Notes: generated by a model from the sequence alone, not told the origin. Counted from the first letter of the stretch, positions 24,880 to 32,752 are shown. The stretch is 43,713 bases of DNA from Acidobacteria bacterium AH-259-G07 (GCA_027717925.1 JALLON010000002.1:1-43713), one strand, 5' to 3'. Translations and numbers: made by a program.

Positions 24880-26490
24880 ATGGCCTACCGCAGTGCTCAA
24901 GACCAGCAACTGAAGGTCTTTTGTCCTACACACAGTCTAAGCTTTCGAGTCCTTCGAAGCAGCGTCATTCTTTGTAGCGATGGCTCGCACGCATTGTCCC
25001 AAGATTTCCCGTATGGGGAATATTGGTGTTTCTGTTGTGATTGCCAGAATTTCTGGCCCTCAAATTTGACAGGGGAGGGCTTACGGTGGAAGCAATGTGT
25101 CGTTTGCGGTCGGCAAGTCGCCAGGCGATATTTGTGTCCTAAATGCAAGGTGGTGAGTTTTGAATCGACTGAATCGGAAGAAGAAAAGTCTTTCAGTATC
25201 TTAAGGAACGGCGTAATACAACCGTCCTGTCCGGCATGTTTTTCCACTCTGAATGTTCCGGCAGCGTCTCATCAGTGTTCAGAAGTCAAAGCCCTTCTGA
25301 TGATCAGCACGGCCTCATGCCCTTTTTGCCAGGAGCCCATCGATTCAGAGAGAGAACAAGGTAAGGAAATGCGTGCAGAGCCTCAGCATGGCAACAAGGC
25401 CGTGGTCAGCAAGAGGCTACCTAAGACTAAGATCAAGAGTGGCATGCGAGACGCGGCCAGCAATGTGCGGCCTCTGGTTCGAGGCAAAAAGGGTAGTTCA
25501 TTCCCAGAAAATCGAAGGGAAAAGTCCGATGATGCAAGCCAAGCCTCACAAGAGGAATCAAGGAGTGACCAGGAACTGGAGTTAGAACTCCAAAAAATGA
25601 CCGAAAAGATGGGCGAGTTGGAATCAAGCTATTCGGAAGTACAGCAGTTAGCGCAAGAGAGATTGGAAGGGCTTGAGCAAAAGGAAAACGCTTTACAGCG
25701 AATGAAAGCGCATGCTCGATTCGGGTGGGTTTTGGGCTTGTCCACTATTGCGATGATAATCGTTCTGCTAATCTTCTCGCCAACCGGCTCCAAGGAAGCG
25801 AGTGGATCTGACAAGCTAGACGAGTTGCAGAAGCGTAACCAGGAACTGGAGTTAGAACTCCAAAAAATGACCGAAAAGATTGGCGACTTGGAATCGAGCT
25901 ATTCCGAACTACAACAGTTAGCACAAGACAGATTGGACACAGCACAATTTCTTAACCGGGAACTTGAGCAAAGAGAAAATGCTTTACGTCGGATGAGAGC
26001 GGAAACTGGGTCTTCCATTAACTCTTACGAGGGCAGGGTCCGAACCCTAGCCACAGAAAAGACTGAGCTCTCATTGAGTAACGAGAAGCTCAAGAGTCAG
26101 AACACGGGATTGACATCAAGAATTCGTGAGTTGGAAACGAACTTGAAGGTGAAAGAGGCGGAGCTACGGGAGATTGCCAGAAAAGAAGCTCCCTTAGCCG
26201 TTGACAATGCTAAAGTTCCTAGGACGGGAATCGTTCATTGGCGTTGTCAAGACCGGAAGGGTGAGGTGTTAGTCGAGATCTGGGAGAATAAGGCAAATGT
26301 CGGTATGGTCACGGACGGTGTGTTGCCGCAAGTTCCTGTAAAGTTTACTGATGTTAATCGCGTAGGAAGAGTTGAGATCCTTTCAATGAAACCACCTACC
26401 CACAGCAACTCCTCTGCTCAATTCATACTCCGAGTAAAAGATGAAGATCCCTTCGGTCTTGTAATATTCTGGGAGAGGTTGGGCCAGTGA
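24880..26490 (+). CDS. Zinc-knuckle, coiled-coil membrane protein with internal duplication
   Basis: 536 residues, starting 4 bases after the previous stop. The N-terminal 150 residues carry many Cys pairs: CFCCDC, CVVCGRQ, CPKC, CPACF and CPFCQEP, which suggests several zinc ribbons. A basic/Ser-rich linker follows. Then come a coiled coil (about 225-280), one membrane helix (VLGLSTIAMIIVLLIF, about 284-300), a second coiled coil (about 312-440) and a C-terminal beta domain ending LVIFWERLG. The coiled coils are a duplication: a 43-base stretch at 25568-25610 is repeated exactly at 25838-25880, coding ELELELQKMTEK twice, once on each side of the helix. Its stop overlaps the next start (GTGA). 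Confidence 0.75.
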   Translation: MAYRSAQDQQLKVFCPTHSLSFRVLRSSVILCSDGSHALSQDFPYGEYWCFCCDCQNFWPSNLTGEGLRWKQCVVCGRQVARRYLCPKCKVVSFESTESEEEKSFSILRNGVIQPSCPACFSTLNVPAASHQCSEVKALLMISTASCPFCQEPIDSEREQGKEMRAEPQHGNKAVVSKRLPKTKIKSGMRDAASNVRPLVRGKKGSSFPENRREKSDDASQASQEESRSDQELELELQKMTEKMGELESSYSEVQQLAQERLEGLEQKENALQRMKAHARFGWVLGLSTIAMIIVLLIFSPTGSKEASGSDKLDELQKRNQELELELQKMTEKIGDLESSYSELQQLAQDRLDTAQFLNRELEQRENALRRMRAETGSSINSYEGRVRTLATEKTELSLSNEKLKSQNTGLTSRIRELETNLKVKEAELREIARKEAPLAVDNAKVPRTGIVHWRCQDRKGEVLVEIWENKANVGMVTDGVLPQVPVKFTDVNRVGRVEILSMKPPTHSNSSAQFILRVKDEDPFGLVIFWERLGQ

Positions 26491-26762
26491 ATCGAGAGCT
26501 GTCCTGCCCGGAAGTTGGTGATCCTGAAATGAAGTCTCTTTCTGCGCAGTGGGCCGAATCACTCCATCTGGGCAAGGATTTGGGCGAACTTGTGCTGGAC
26601 AAAAAGCCGCAAACTGCACGTGAAGAAATAGAAACCTTTGTTGCTTGTCTGAACCTCCTGCTCAAACAAAACGCAAAGTTTGAACTAGCTGATTGGCGTG
26701 AGAGGCAATATGGGACCCACATGGCACAAGCCGCAATAATAAAGGTAATGCCTCCTGCCTAA
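26487..26762 (+). CDS. Small unknown protein, last gene of the vWA/tubulin operon
   Basis: 91 residues from a GTG that overlaps the preceding TGA (GTGA), a sign of translational coupling. It is mostly helical: EVGDPEMKSLSAQWAE, then REEIETFVACLNLLLK, then DWRERQYGTHMAQAAI. It has no signal, membrane helix or metal motif. I do not recognise it. Coupling to the zinc-knuckle protein suggests a stoichiometric partner or adaptor. Confidence 0.65.
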   Translation: MNRELSCPEVGDPEMKSLSAQWAESLHLGKDLGELVLDKKPQTAREEIETFVACLNLLLKQNAKFELADWRERQYGTHMAQAAIIKVMPPA

Positions 26763-27081
26763 ACCAAATTCTTCTGCGGGCAAAAAGCCTCCGGCTTTCG
26801 GAGTACTAGGGTGAAAAAGGATCATCAGGGATTCCGATACTCCACCACAATTTCTCCGCTCTGACGAATCAAAATATCCACATCATCATCCCCTACTGGG
26901 TCGTTATGATTGTCCTCCTCCGTCCGGGGGTTAGGGTCTGAATTGAAGAGCATCGTGCATCTTGATCCTGAGCGAAGTTGACAAGTGATGAAATTCGGTG
27001 TGTGGTGAGTTTTTAGTCCTCCGAGCACAAAAAAAGAGCGGGGATGAACCCGCTCTCTTGCCTTTCTGACCTAGTCTCGCT
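26763..27081. repeat. Intergenic stretch with dispersed repeat R2, copy 2
   Basis: After the operon there is a short hairpin, CTCCG-GCTTT-CGGAG (about 26788-26802), without a T run. From 26917 the R2 family begins: TCCTCCTCCGTCCGGGGG, GTTGACAAGTGATGAAATTC, GTGTGGTGAG and CCGAGCACAAAAAAA. It closely matches copy 3 (offset 1269 bases) and more weakly copy 1. It carries a terminator at 27035-27056. Confidence 0.65.
27028..27056 (-). terminator. Intrinsic terminator in R2 copy 2
   Basis: AGAGCGGG, loop GATGAA, CCCGCTCT, with a run of seven A on the left, which is a T run on the minus strand. Identical to the terminator at 28304-28325. Confidence 0.85.
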
Positions 27082-27210
27082 TTAGTTGCGACCGTTTCTG
27101 TCCATTGACCGGGGCCGATAGTTTTGCTGTTCGATCCATTCCAGTATTTGTTCTTTTACGAAGCGGACATTTGATTGGATTTTCACGTAGGGAATAAGTA
27201 GCCGCTGATT
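27082..27210 (-). pseudogene. C-terminal remnant of excisionase-like HTH protein
   Basis: The last 42 codons of a gene matching the HTH gene at 28351-28599: LLIPYVKIQSNVRFVKEQ through NYRPRSMDRNGRN. An in-frame TAG lies immediately upstream at 27211-27213, so the DNA-binding helices are gone. Differences from the intact copy are mostly at third codon positions, so the two copies diverged while still coding and are not a fresh duplication. Confidence 0.7.
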
Positions 27211-27306
27211 CTAGGACTCCAGCTCCGCAAATTTGTCGGCCAAGGAATTTTGAAAATAAGCAAGCGAGCTTTCAAATCGCTCACGAGTAAAATCTGATTC
27301 TGTCAT
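27211..27306 (-). CDS. Possible 31-residue coiled-coil mini-ORF or N-terminal fragment
   Basis: ATG at 27306 to TAG at 27211 encodes MTESDFTRERFESSLAYF and a LADKFAELES end, a helical charged peptide. There is no good ribosome-binding site. It abuts the HTH remnant exactly at its stop, so it may be the head of another gene joined to the HTH tail by recombination. Confidence 0.3.
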   Translation of the reverse strand: MTESDFTRERFESSLAYFQNSLADKFAELES

Positions 27307-27421
27307 TCTGAGGTCATCTGCGTCTTCAGATCAGATAGTGGAGGTAACGGAGGACATATAGAATTTCAGCATAGGTTATCCCTAGGGGGCAGGGGTCCCT
27401 CTCACCAACCGGCCAGCACGC

Positions 27422-27928
27422 CTATTCAAACAAGGAACCCGGCTTATTCGGGTTGCAGATCACGTGTGTGTGTTTCCAGGATCCGTCCAGCTGGCGTCGA
27501 AGAATGTCAATGCACTTCATTTCGATCTCCATGGGCTCGCCGCCCGCCTTCGGGATGCGCCTTCCCGTGTGAGTGCCCCGTTGGAATGCCCAGTCACCGG
27601 CTACAATGACTTCTTCGTGCGACATGGTGAATTCAGCCTTCCACGGAGAACGATGAGTTTGCCACCACGAGCGAAGCGCTTCCTTCCCTACAACGGGTGG
27701 TTCGTTCGGCCACATCCATACTATGTCGTCACTCCATAGGGACATGAGGGCACCCAAGTCGCCCGCATTGATTGCGGCTACCGCTTGCTCTCGCACCCTC
27801 TTGACCGCCTCCACGTCTGCCTCGGTGGTGGGAGCTTCTTCGACGGCAGGCCCCGGCTCCGGCGCACAGTCTTGCGAAGATATACTGACTAGAAAGATCA
27901 CAACCCAAAAACTCGATAATTGCCTCAT
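27422..27928 (-). CDS. Exported SnoaL/DUF4440-like (NTF2-fold) protein
   Basis: 168 residues. A signal peptide (MRQLSSFWVVIFLVSISSQDCA) could be a lipoprotein signal. An acidic Pro/Glu linker follows. The NTF2-like cone domain starts with VRQAVAAINAGDLGALMSLW-type sequence; the visible pieces are INAGDLGALMSLWSDDIVW, WWQTHRSPW, GDWAFQRGTHTG and WKHTHVICNPN. In this superfamily the pocket may bind a small ligand or catalyse simple isomerisations. No specific substrate can be named. It stands alone between two R2 copies, so it may be cargo or residual chromosome. Confidence 0.8.
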   Translation of the reverse strand: MRQLSSFWVVIFLVSISSQDCAPEPGPAVEEAPTTEADVEAVKRVREQAVAAINAGDLGALMSLWSDDIVWMWPNEPPVVGKEALRSWWQTHRSPWKAEFTMSHEEVIVAGDWAFQRGTHTGRRIPKAGGEPMEIEMKCIDILRRQLDGSWKHTHVICNPNKPGSLFE

Positions 27929-28303
27929 TGGATATCCCCCTCCCGGGAGCCTCGAGGATCTAACCTAATAATTCGCCCATATAACAATAAGTATCCTGGT
28001 CAGTATAACACCCCCGGTTATCCCTATAAACGGTCAGCGAAACGTGGCCAAAGTCCTGCCGTAATCAGATTGCCTGCAACAGGTTCCGCTGTACATTCCC
28101 TCAGAGCGAGAGTGTTATGCCTATCCGCATATCACCGGTTTGGTGTCGTGTCCATGGGGCTCCGAACGCCCTTCGGCCCCTGACTGAGTACGTGGGCGTA
28201 GACCATCGGCCATCCTGATCCTGAGCGAAGTCCTGATTGAGCTGAAGTTGACAAATGGTGAAATTCGGGGTGTGGTGAGTTTTAGGATTCCGAGCACAAA
28301 AAA
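27929..28303. other. Intergenic region with start of repeat R2, copy 3
   Basis: 27929-28190 shows no gene or clear structure. From about 28205 the R2 family appears: ATCCTGATCCTGAGCGAAG, GTTGACAAATGGTGAAATTC, GGGGTGTGGTGAG and CCGAGCACAAAAAAA. It leads into the terminator and HTH gene tail. Confidence 0.6.
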
Positions 28304-28325
28304 AGAGCGGGGATGAACCCGCTCT
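28298..28325 (-). terminator. Intrinsic terminator in R2 copy 3
   Basis: AGAGCGGG (28304-28311), loop GATGAA, CCCGCTCT (28318-28325), with seven A to the left. It serves the minus-strand HTH gene that ends 25 bases upstream. Confidence 0.88.
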
Positions 28326-28350
28326 CTTGCCTTTCTGACCTAGTCTCGCT

Positions 28351-28599
28351 TTAGTTGCGACCGTTTCTGTCCATTGACCGGGGCCGATAGTTTTGCTGTT
28401 CGATCCATTCCAGTATTTGTTCTTTTACGAAGCGGACGTTTGATTGGATTTTGACGTAGGGGATAAGTCCCCGCTGTACATAGCTATAAATCGTCTTCAC
28501 ATCTATCTTTAAAATCGCCTCAAGTTCCTTTGCGGTAAGTAACTCTGGGATATGTCTGGAACTTGATTGGCGTTCTGTGGTTTTAGGTCGAGCATCCAC
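28351..28599 (-). CDS. Excisionase-like helix-turn-helix protein
   Basis: 82 residues, ATG at 28599 with AGGAG 11 bases upstream. It is a MerR/HTH_17-type DNA-binding domain: LLTAKELEAILKIDVKTIYSYVQRGLIPYVKI, where the helix-turn-helix is followed by the VRFVKEQILEWIEQQ wing and helix. Such short proteins are excisionases or directionality factors of integrative elements, or small regulators. It is the last gene of a minus-strand operon with the replication-relaxation, primase and sigma-like genes. Its C-terminal codons recur in two other places in the window. Confidence 0.85.
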   Translation of the reverse strand: MDARPKTTERQSSSRHIPELLTAKELEAILKIDVKTIYSYVQRGLIPYVKIQSNVRFVKEQILEWIEQQNYRPRSMDRNGRN

Positions 28600-28639
28600 T
28601 TAAAACTCCTGATTGGTAGATTGTTTGTTTTTGCATTGC

Positions 28640-29332
28640 TTATTCTCCTTTCTTGTGATGATGAGGACTCGGTGCTGATCCCAGTATCGAGTGGATCTCA
28701 TGGTCAGCAAGCCGTGTCCAAATTTTGTCTAAAATACTCTCTGGATTATCCAGGGAGAGCTTATGTTCCTCGGTGAAGAGGAACATGCGTCCGAGCGCCT
28801 GTAACTCCTCGGCATCCTCTGCCGAGGAGACGAGATTCGCTTTCCGCATGGCGCTCGTAGTTATCGTAAGCACCCGGAAGTAGCGGATGCCAAATCTGTC
28901 TTCGTGCTTTTTCTCCCGCCAATAGGCGGCATAACCTTTTAGTTTCAGCGTGAAACGCTTAAGGGTCATCGTGCCACGGTCAGCTTCAAGGAAGAAATAC
29001 ATCCTGCCTTTGGCATCCTTTATGCCGAAGAAGGCGTCAGGGGCAACGGGGACGCGGGCGTAGCCCCCTTCAAGGGCCACCTCAATTGCATCGTAGATCT
29101 CTCTGCCCTCTCTCCAGAAAAGCAGCTGGAGGTCTTCACGCCTCCGGCATGCTGTGGCAATCACCGCTCGGACCTGAGTTATAAGGAGGCGGTGGTTGAT
29201 GGAAAGGTCCTGGAGGGAGCGGTTTTTTTCATTCCAGTCAGTCTGTGTTACCTCTTGGATCACCCCTTCCTTTTGGAGTTCCCGGAACCCTTTGTTGGTG
29301 ATGACCTTGTAAGGTAGGATCTCGTTAGCCAT
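28640..29332 (-). CDS. Replication-relaxation family protein
   Basis: 230 residues, ATG at 29332 with AAAGGAGGT just upstream. The core matches PF13814 (Replic_Relax): INHRLLITQVRAVI, PDAFFGIKDAKG, FFLEADRGTMTLKRF, LKLKGYAAYWR and FRVLTITTSAMRKANL. Relatives are found on plasmids and integrative elements and are tied to plasmid replication and relaxation. The FFLExDRGT stretch resembles a PD-(D/E)xK-like strand set, but I cannot confirm catalysis. The N-terminal winged helix is short compared with the usual family members. Confidence 0.75.
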   Translation of the reverse strand: MANEILPYKVITNKGFRELQKEGVIQEVTQTDWNEKNRSLQDLSINHRLLITQVRAVIATACRRREDLQLLFWREGREIYDAIEVALEGGYARVPVAPDAFFGIKDAKGRMYFFLEADRGTMTLKRFTLKLKGYAAYWREKKHEDRFGIRYFRVLTITTSAMRKANLVSSAEDAEELQALGRMFLFTEEHKLSLDNPESILDKIWTRLADHEIHSILGSAPSPHHHKKGE

Positions 29333-29361
29333 CGCAACCTCCTTTACAGGTTGGGTGGTCA

Positions 29362-29396
29362 GGTCTCACATCCTGCTGTGTACAGGGTGTGAGACC
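29362..29396. promoter_or_regulatory. 14-bp inverted repeat between primase and replication-relaxation genes
   Basis: GGTCTCACATCCTG and CAGGGTGTGAGACC flank a 7-base loop, with one mismatch. It lies in the 66-base gap between the two minus-strand genes. Without a T run on either side it is more likely an operator or a stabilising mRNA hairpin than a terminator. Confidence 0.55.
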
Positions 29397-29398
29397 GC

Positions 29399-30364
29399 TT
29401 ACCACCTATCTTTGGTTTTTAGCAGTTGGAAAAGTAGGTGTTCGTCAACGGTGTCAGGCTGTTTTCCAGCCGGCAGGGACACACTTTTGACGAAAAAATG
29501 CCGGGCAATCCTTAGCAGAATCTTGTCTTGGGCTTGACGGCCTGGTTCGTCTCCATCAAGAAGCAAAATGAAACAACGCGCTTTGCTTTTAAGAAGCAGG
29601 TTTTCCTGAGCTTGGGAGAGCGTATTTCCCATCAGAGCTACTGCTTGGACCCCCAGCTGGTAAAGGCGGAAGACAGACCAGTAGCCCTCGACGATCACTA
29701 CGATCTTTGCTTCAGTGACGCGATGAAGGTTAAAAAGTACATGGCTTTTCTTGAAGCCAAGCGGAAGTTTGTACTTTTCCTCTCCCTCTGGCAGTTCATC
29801 TCCGGCCCATCGGCCTGCGTAGGCAGCAAGTTTCCCTTTTTCATCATGAATCGGGATAGCGATACGGTTTTTCATCAATCCCCGCTTGCAGTAGCCAAGG
29901 CCAAAAAACTTGACGACTTGAGCATCCAGCCCCCTCTCTTTGAGGTAGGGATGGTCTGGGTCAAGCTTGAGCGTGAAGGTCAGAGGATGATTAATTGCTT
30001 CTGGCCGCTTTTCTTTTTGTGAGGTGTTGTGGGTTTTTGGCCTTTGGTTGGCCCCAGGAGGGCCAACCATGGTCTCACGCATGTCAAACCATTCACTAAG
30101 TAGGAGAGCAGCTTCTCTGATGCTCACAACCTCTTTTTGAGAAACGAAGTCCAATACATTGCCTTTGGCGCCGCAACCGAAACAATAAAAGACACGCTTC
30201 TGGGTGTTTACTCGAAATGAGGGATTCTTGTCCTCATGGAAAGGACAGTGCCCGAGGAGTTCTCTGCCGTTCGTTGATTTTAACTTCACGCCGTAGCGAT
30301 CAAGAATTGCCTGAAATCTTACCTCTTCCTTTACTTTCTTGAAGTTCACCCAATTTTCTTTCAT
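29399..30364 (-). CDS. DnaG-like primase (CHC2 zinc finger plus Toprim)
   Basis: The frame opens earlier (30508), but the ATG at 30364 overlaps the stop of the sigma-like gene (ATGA) and begins directly at the primase N terminus; 321 residues. The zinc-binding CHC2 motif has Cys40 and His43 (GHCPFHED), then Cys61 and Cys64 (YCFGCGAKGN). The Toprim domain has Glu226 in VIVEGYWSV and Asp270/Asp272 in LLLDGDEPG. It lacks the long C-terminal helicase-binding region of chromosomal DnaG (about 580 residues), as expected for mobile-element primases. It likely primes replication of the element after transfer or excision. Confidence 0.9.
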   Translation of the reverse strand: MKENWVNFKKVKEEVRFQAILDRYGVKLKSTNGRELLGHCPFHEDKNPSFRVNTQKRVFYCFGCGAKGNVLDFVSQKEVVSIREAALLLSEWFDMRETMVGPPGANQRPKTHNTSQKEKRPEAINHPLTFTLKLDPDHPYLKERGLDAQVVKFFGLGYCKRGLMKNRIAIPIHDEKGKLAAYAGRWAGDELPEGEEKYKLPLGFKKSHVLFNLHRVTEAKIVVIVEGYWSVFRLYQLGVQAVALMGNTLSQAQENLLLKSKARCFILLLDGDEPGRQAQDKILLRIARHFFVKSVSLPAGKQPDTVDEHLLFQLLKTKDRW

Positions 30365-30936
30365 GACCGCGATAGACCCTCCGTTGCGCGAACTTTTGAT
30401 GTTGTACCTTCCTTTTGGGATTTTTCCTGCAAGTTTTTTCGCAGATGGTTTACGAGTTTTTTGATGTGGTAGCGGACGGTGCCGGGTGATCGGTTCATCG
30501 CTTTGCACTTGTCTTTCAGACGGCGCAGGTCTGGATCGAGGTAGATTTCAAGCACCTGGCGATCTTTCGGCGAGAGTTGCTCTGACACCTTATAGACGCG
30601 CTCCATGAGTATGCGCCTGTCCCAGTCGGGCTGCGGATTATACGGAATGTCGGGCAAGGTTTCTGGGAATATGAGGCGTCGTGCCTTCCTGATGTGATCG
30701 ATGCTCAACGTCCTGAGGGTGTGGTAGAAGTAGCTCTCGGCAACGCGCGGGTGATCGAATAGGGCTTCGGCGGCAAGAAACTTCAGGCAGGCGTGTTGGA
30801 AAATGTCCTGTTCCTCCTCGCGGTCATAGATGTATCGGCGGATGTAGCCGAAAAACTTTTTCCGCCCGTTCCAGAATTCGGTGACAAGCGCAGATTTGGA
30901 CAGATGCGTTTGTTTCGGCGGTCCTTCCTTATTCAC
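30361..30936 (-). CDS. Sigma-70/ECF-like factor of the mobile element
   Basis: A GTG at 30936 with CAAAGGAGA six bases upstream is preferred over upstream ATGs; 191 residues. A region-2-like helix set (GYIRRYIYDREEEQDIFQHACLKF) and a region-4-like C-terminal half (LSPKDRQVLEIYLDPD, then SPGTVRYHIKKLVNHLR) fit an ECF sigma or sigma-like regulator. The 'CKAMNRSPGTVRYHIK' helix-turn-helix is canonical. It is the first gene of the minus-strand operon and divergent from the TraD-like gene, so it could drive expression of the element's own promoters. An anti-sigma gene is not visible. Confidence 0.8.
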   Translation of the reverse strand: MNKEGPPKQTHLSKSALVTEFWNGRKKFFGYIRRYIYDREEEQDIFQHACLKFLAAEALFDHPRVAESYFYHTLRTLSIDHIRKARRLIFPETLPDIPYNPQPDWDRRILMERVYKVSEQLSPKDRQVLEIYLDPDLRRLKDKCKAMNRSPGTVRYHIKKLVNHLRKNLQEKSQKEGTTSKVRATEGLSRS

Positions 30937-31223
30937 GATATTTCTCCTTTGATAGTTGATTGGGAGGTTCATTCCTCCGCTCCAGGGGCGAGTGACCCCC
31001 ACTGCGGAGGAATCAACATCCTTGGGAAGTTCCACTCTTCGGTCTTGGAAATAATCCAGGTTGGTTTTCTGATCTTTTCTTTTCTCTTTGTTGAGACGTT
31101 GGTTTTTGGAAAGAACTATCCTCAGCTTAGAAGACTGGCAGCAGCAGACAAGGCAGGAAAACTTGACAAAAAGTCAAATCTTCCGGCCTTTTCAGCTCAC
31201 GAGGTACGGGAGATCATGGGAGG

Positions 31224-32402
31224 ATGACTACTCGATCGGATAATCGAGTTACCTTCTTTGGCCAAGGCAACTATCGGGATTACAACGACTTTTTTGGCAT
31301 CAGGCGAGCCGACCGACTAGCCCACATGTACATCATCGGAAAGACGGGGACGGGCAAGACCACGCTGCTCGAAACGATGGTGCGCCAAGATATAGAGAAC
31401 GGCGAGGGTTTTGCCCTGCTTGATCCACACGGTGATCTCATAGAAAGAGTATTGCCTGCGATCTCCAAATTCAGGCCACATGATGTGGTCTATTTCAACG
31501 TCCCTGATTTAGCAAAGCCATTAGGATTTAATCCGCTTGAACGTGTGCCGGTAGCGAAGCGCCCATTGGCTGCCTCAGGTTTGCTTGAGGCGTTTAAAAA
31601 AATCTGGGATGACTCCTGGGGGCCTCGAACAGAACATATTCTTAGAAACGCACTCCTGGCCCTTTTAGACCAACCGGAAGCTACACTGGCTGACATCTTA
31701 CGGTTGTTGGATGACTATACGTTCCGTATGAAAGCAATGACTCACGTCAGCAATGAGCACGTTAAGGATTTTTGGTTGAGGGAATATAAAAGGTGGTCGG
31801 TGCGTTTTCGGAGCATGGCCATTGCTCCCATTGAAAACAAGGTGGGGGCCTTTTTGGCCAATCCTCTCTTACACCGGATTTTAACGCAGCCCAAAAGCGC
31901 CTTTGATGTAAGGCAACTAATGGATGAAAAGAAGATCCTGCTTGTCAACCTAGCCAAAGGCAAGATCGGCGAGGATACGGCGGCGTTGTTGGGATCATTA
32001 CTCGTAGCCACGATAGGGTTTGCAGCTCTTAGGCGGGCTGACGTCCCCGAAAAGGAGCGTCAAGATTTCTATCTCTATTTGGATGAATTTCAGAACTTCA
32101 CGACGCTCAGCCTGGCCAACATGTTATCTGAAGTCAGGAAGTATAAGGTGGGGTTGGTGCTTGCCCATCAATACATCTCCCAGCTTGATACTGAAGTGCG
32201 TGATGCGATCCTCGGTAATGTGGGAACCATCATTTCTTTTAGGATAGGGATGCTTGATACCAAAATTATTGCTGGTGAGTTCTCTCCGGACTTTTCGGCT
32301 GAAGACCTTATACGACTTCCCAACTATCACATCTATCTGAAGCTGATGATTGATGGTGTGGTGTCGAGGGCGTTTAGCGCGGTGACACTGTTACCGAGAT
32401 AA
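31224..32402 (+). CDS. TraD/HerA-like conjugative DNA-transfer ATPase
   Basis: 392 residues. The ATG overlaps a short upstream frame, with GGGAGG as the ribosome-binding site. Walker A is GKTGTGKTT (residues 39-47), with the typical LLDPHGDL strand after it. Walker B is YLYLDEFQNF with Asp287 and Glu288. The sensor-like region is VGLVLAHQYISQL. This matches type IV secretion coupling proteins of the DUF87/TraD group that lack an N-terminal membrane part and act as soluble DNA pumps. No other T4SS gene is in the window, so transfer would need helper machinery or the ATPase serves another DNA-movement task. Confidence 0.88.
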   Translation: MTTRSDNRVTFFGQGNYRDYNDFFGIRRADRLAHMYIIGKTGTGKTTLLETMVRQDIENGEGFALLDPHGDLIERVLPAISKFRPHDVVYFNVPDLAKPLGFNPLERVPVAKRPLAASGLLEAFKKIWDDSWGPRTEHILRNALLALLDQPEATLADILRLLDDYTFRMKAMTHVSNEHVKDFWLREYKRWSVRFRSMAIAPIENKVGAFLANPLLHRILTQPKSAFDVRQLMDEKKILLVNLAKGKIGEDTAALLGSLLVATIGFAALRRADVPEKERQDFYLYLDEFQNFTTLSLANMLSEVRKYKVGLVLAHQYISQLDTEVRDAILGNVGTIISFRIGMLDTKIIAGEFSPDFSAEDLIRLPNYHIYLKLMIDGVVSRAFSAVTLLPR

Positions 32403-32494
32403 ACTTTTACTGCACTGGAGTGTTTATTATGTGTTTAATGGACTCCTGAAAAAGATCGGCGAATAAGTCTGGGACGGATTGTAGGATAGTCGGT

Positions 32495-32752
32495 ATGGCA
32501 ATGACTCAAGGCGGCACTCGGCTTTGCGACTCTTGTGAACAAGAGATCCCTCAGGGCACAAAATACCAGACAGAGATTCTTCCAGATGAGCAGTTATTCA
32601 AGCATATGATATCGATCCTAATTCTTATTAACCAATCTCTTCACCAAGAAGATTCAACGTTGGTAAGAAATCCCGATGGAAGCCTCACACTGAACTTCTG
32701 CCTGACATGCTGGATGAATTTATACCTGGGCGAGAATGAAAAGATTCAGTAG
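32495..32752 (+). CDS. Small two-knuckle zinc protein
   Basis: 85 residues, ATG at 32495. CDSCEQEIPQG near the N terminus and FCLTCWMNL near the C terminus form a CxxC...CxxC pair able to bind one zinc. The middle is hydrophobic and acidic. Similar zinc-ribbon minis accompany mobile elements and are usually of unknown role. It follows the TraD-like gene by 92 bases and is probably the last gene of that transcript. Confidence 0.65.
   Translation: MAMTQGGTRLCDSCEQEIPQGTKYQTEILPDEQLFKHMISILILINQSLHQEDSTLVRNPDGSLTLNFCLTCWMNLYLGENEKIQ

Noticed and set aside
26825..27028. 67-residue minus-strand frame with an acidic DPVGDDDVDILIRQSG segment
   Set aside because: Its N-terminal half lies in repeat R2 non-coding sequence and there is no ribosome-binding site. 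The acidic end could be a relic of a gene tail, but the evidence is too thin to call it.
29528..30022. 164-residue plus-strand frame over the primase gene
   Set aside because: The opposite strand encodes the Toprim domain with its conserved Glu and Asp residues; this frame has no recognisable domain.
30793..31227. 144-residue plus-strand frame ending at the TraD-like start
   Set aside because: Most of it is antisense to the sigma-like gene. Only its last 40 codons lie in free DNA, and the GGGAGG there is better read as the TraD ribosome-binding site.
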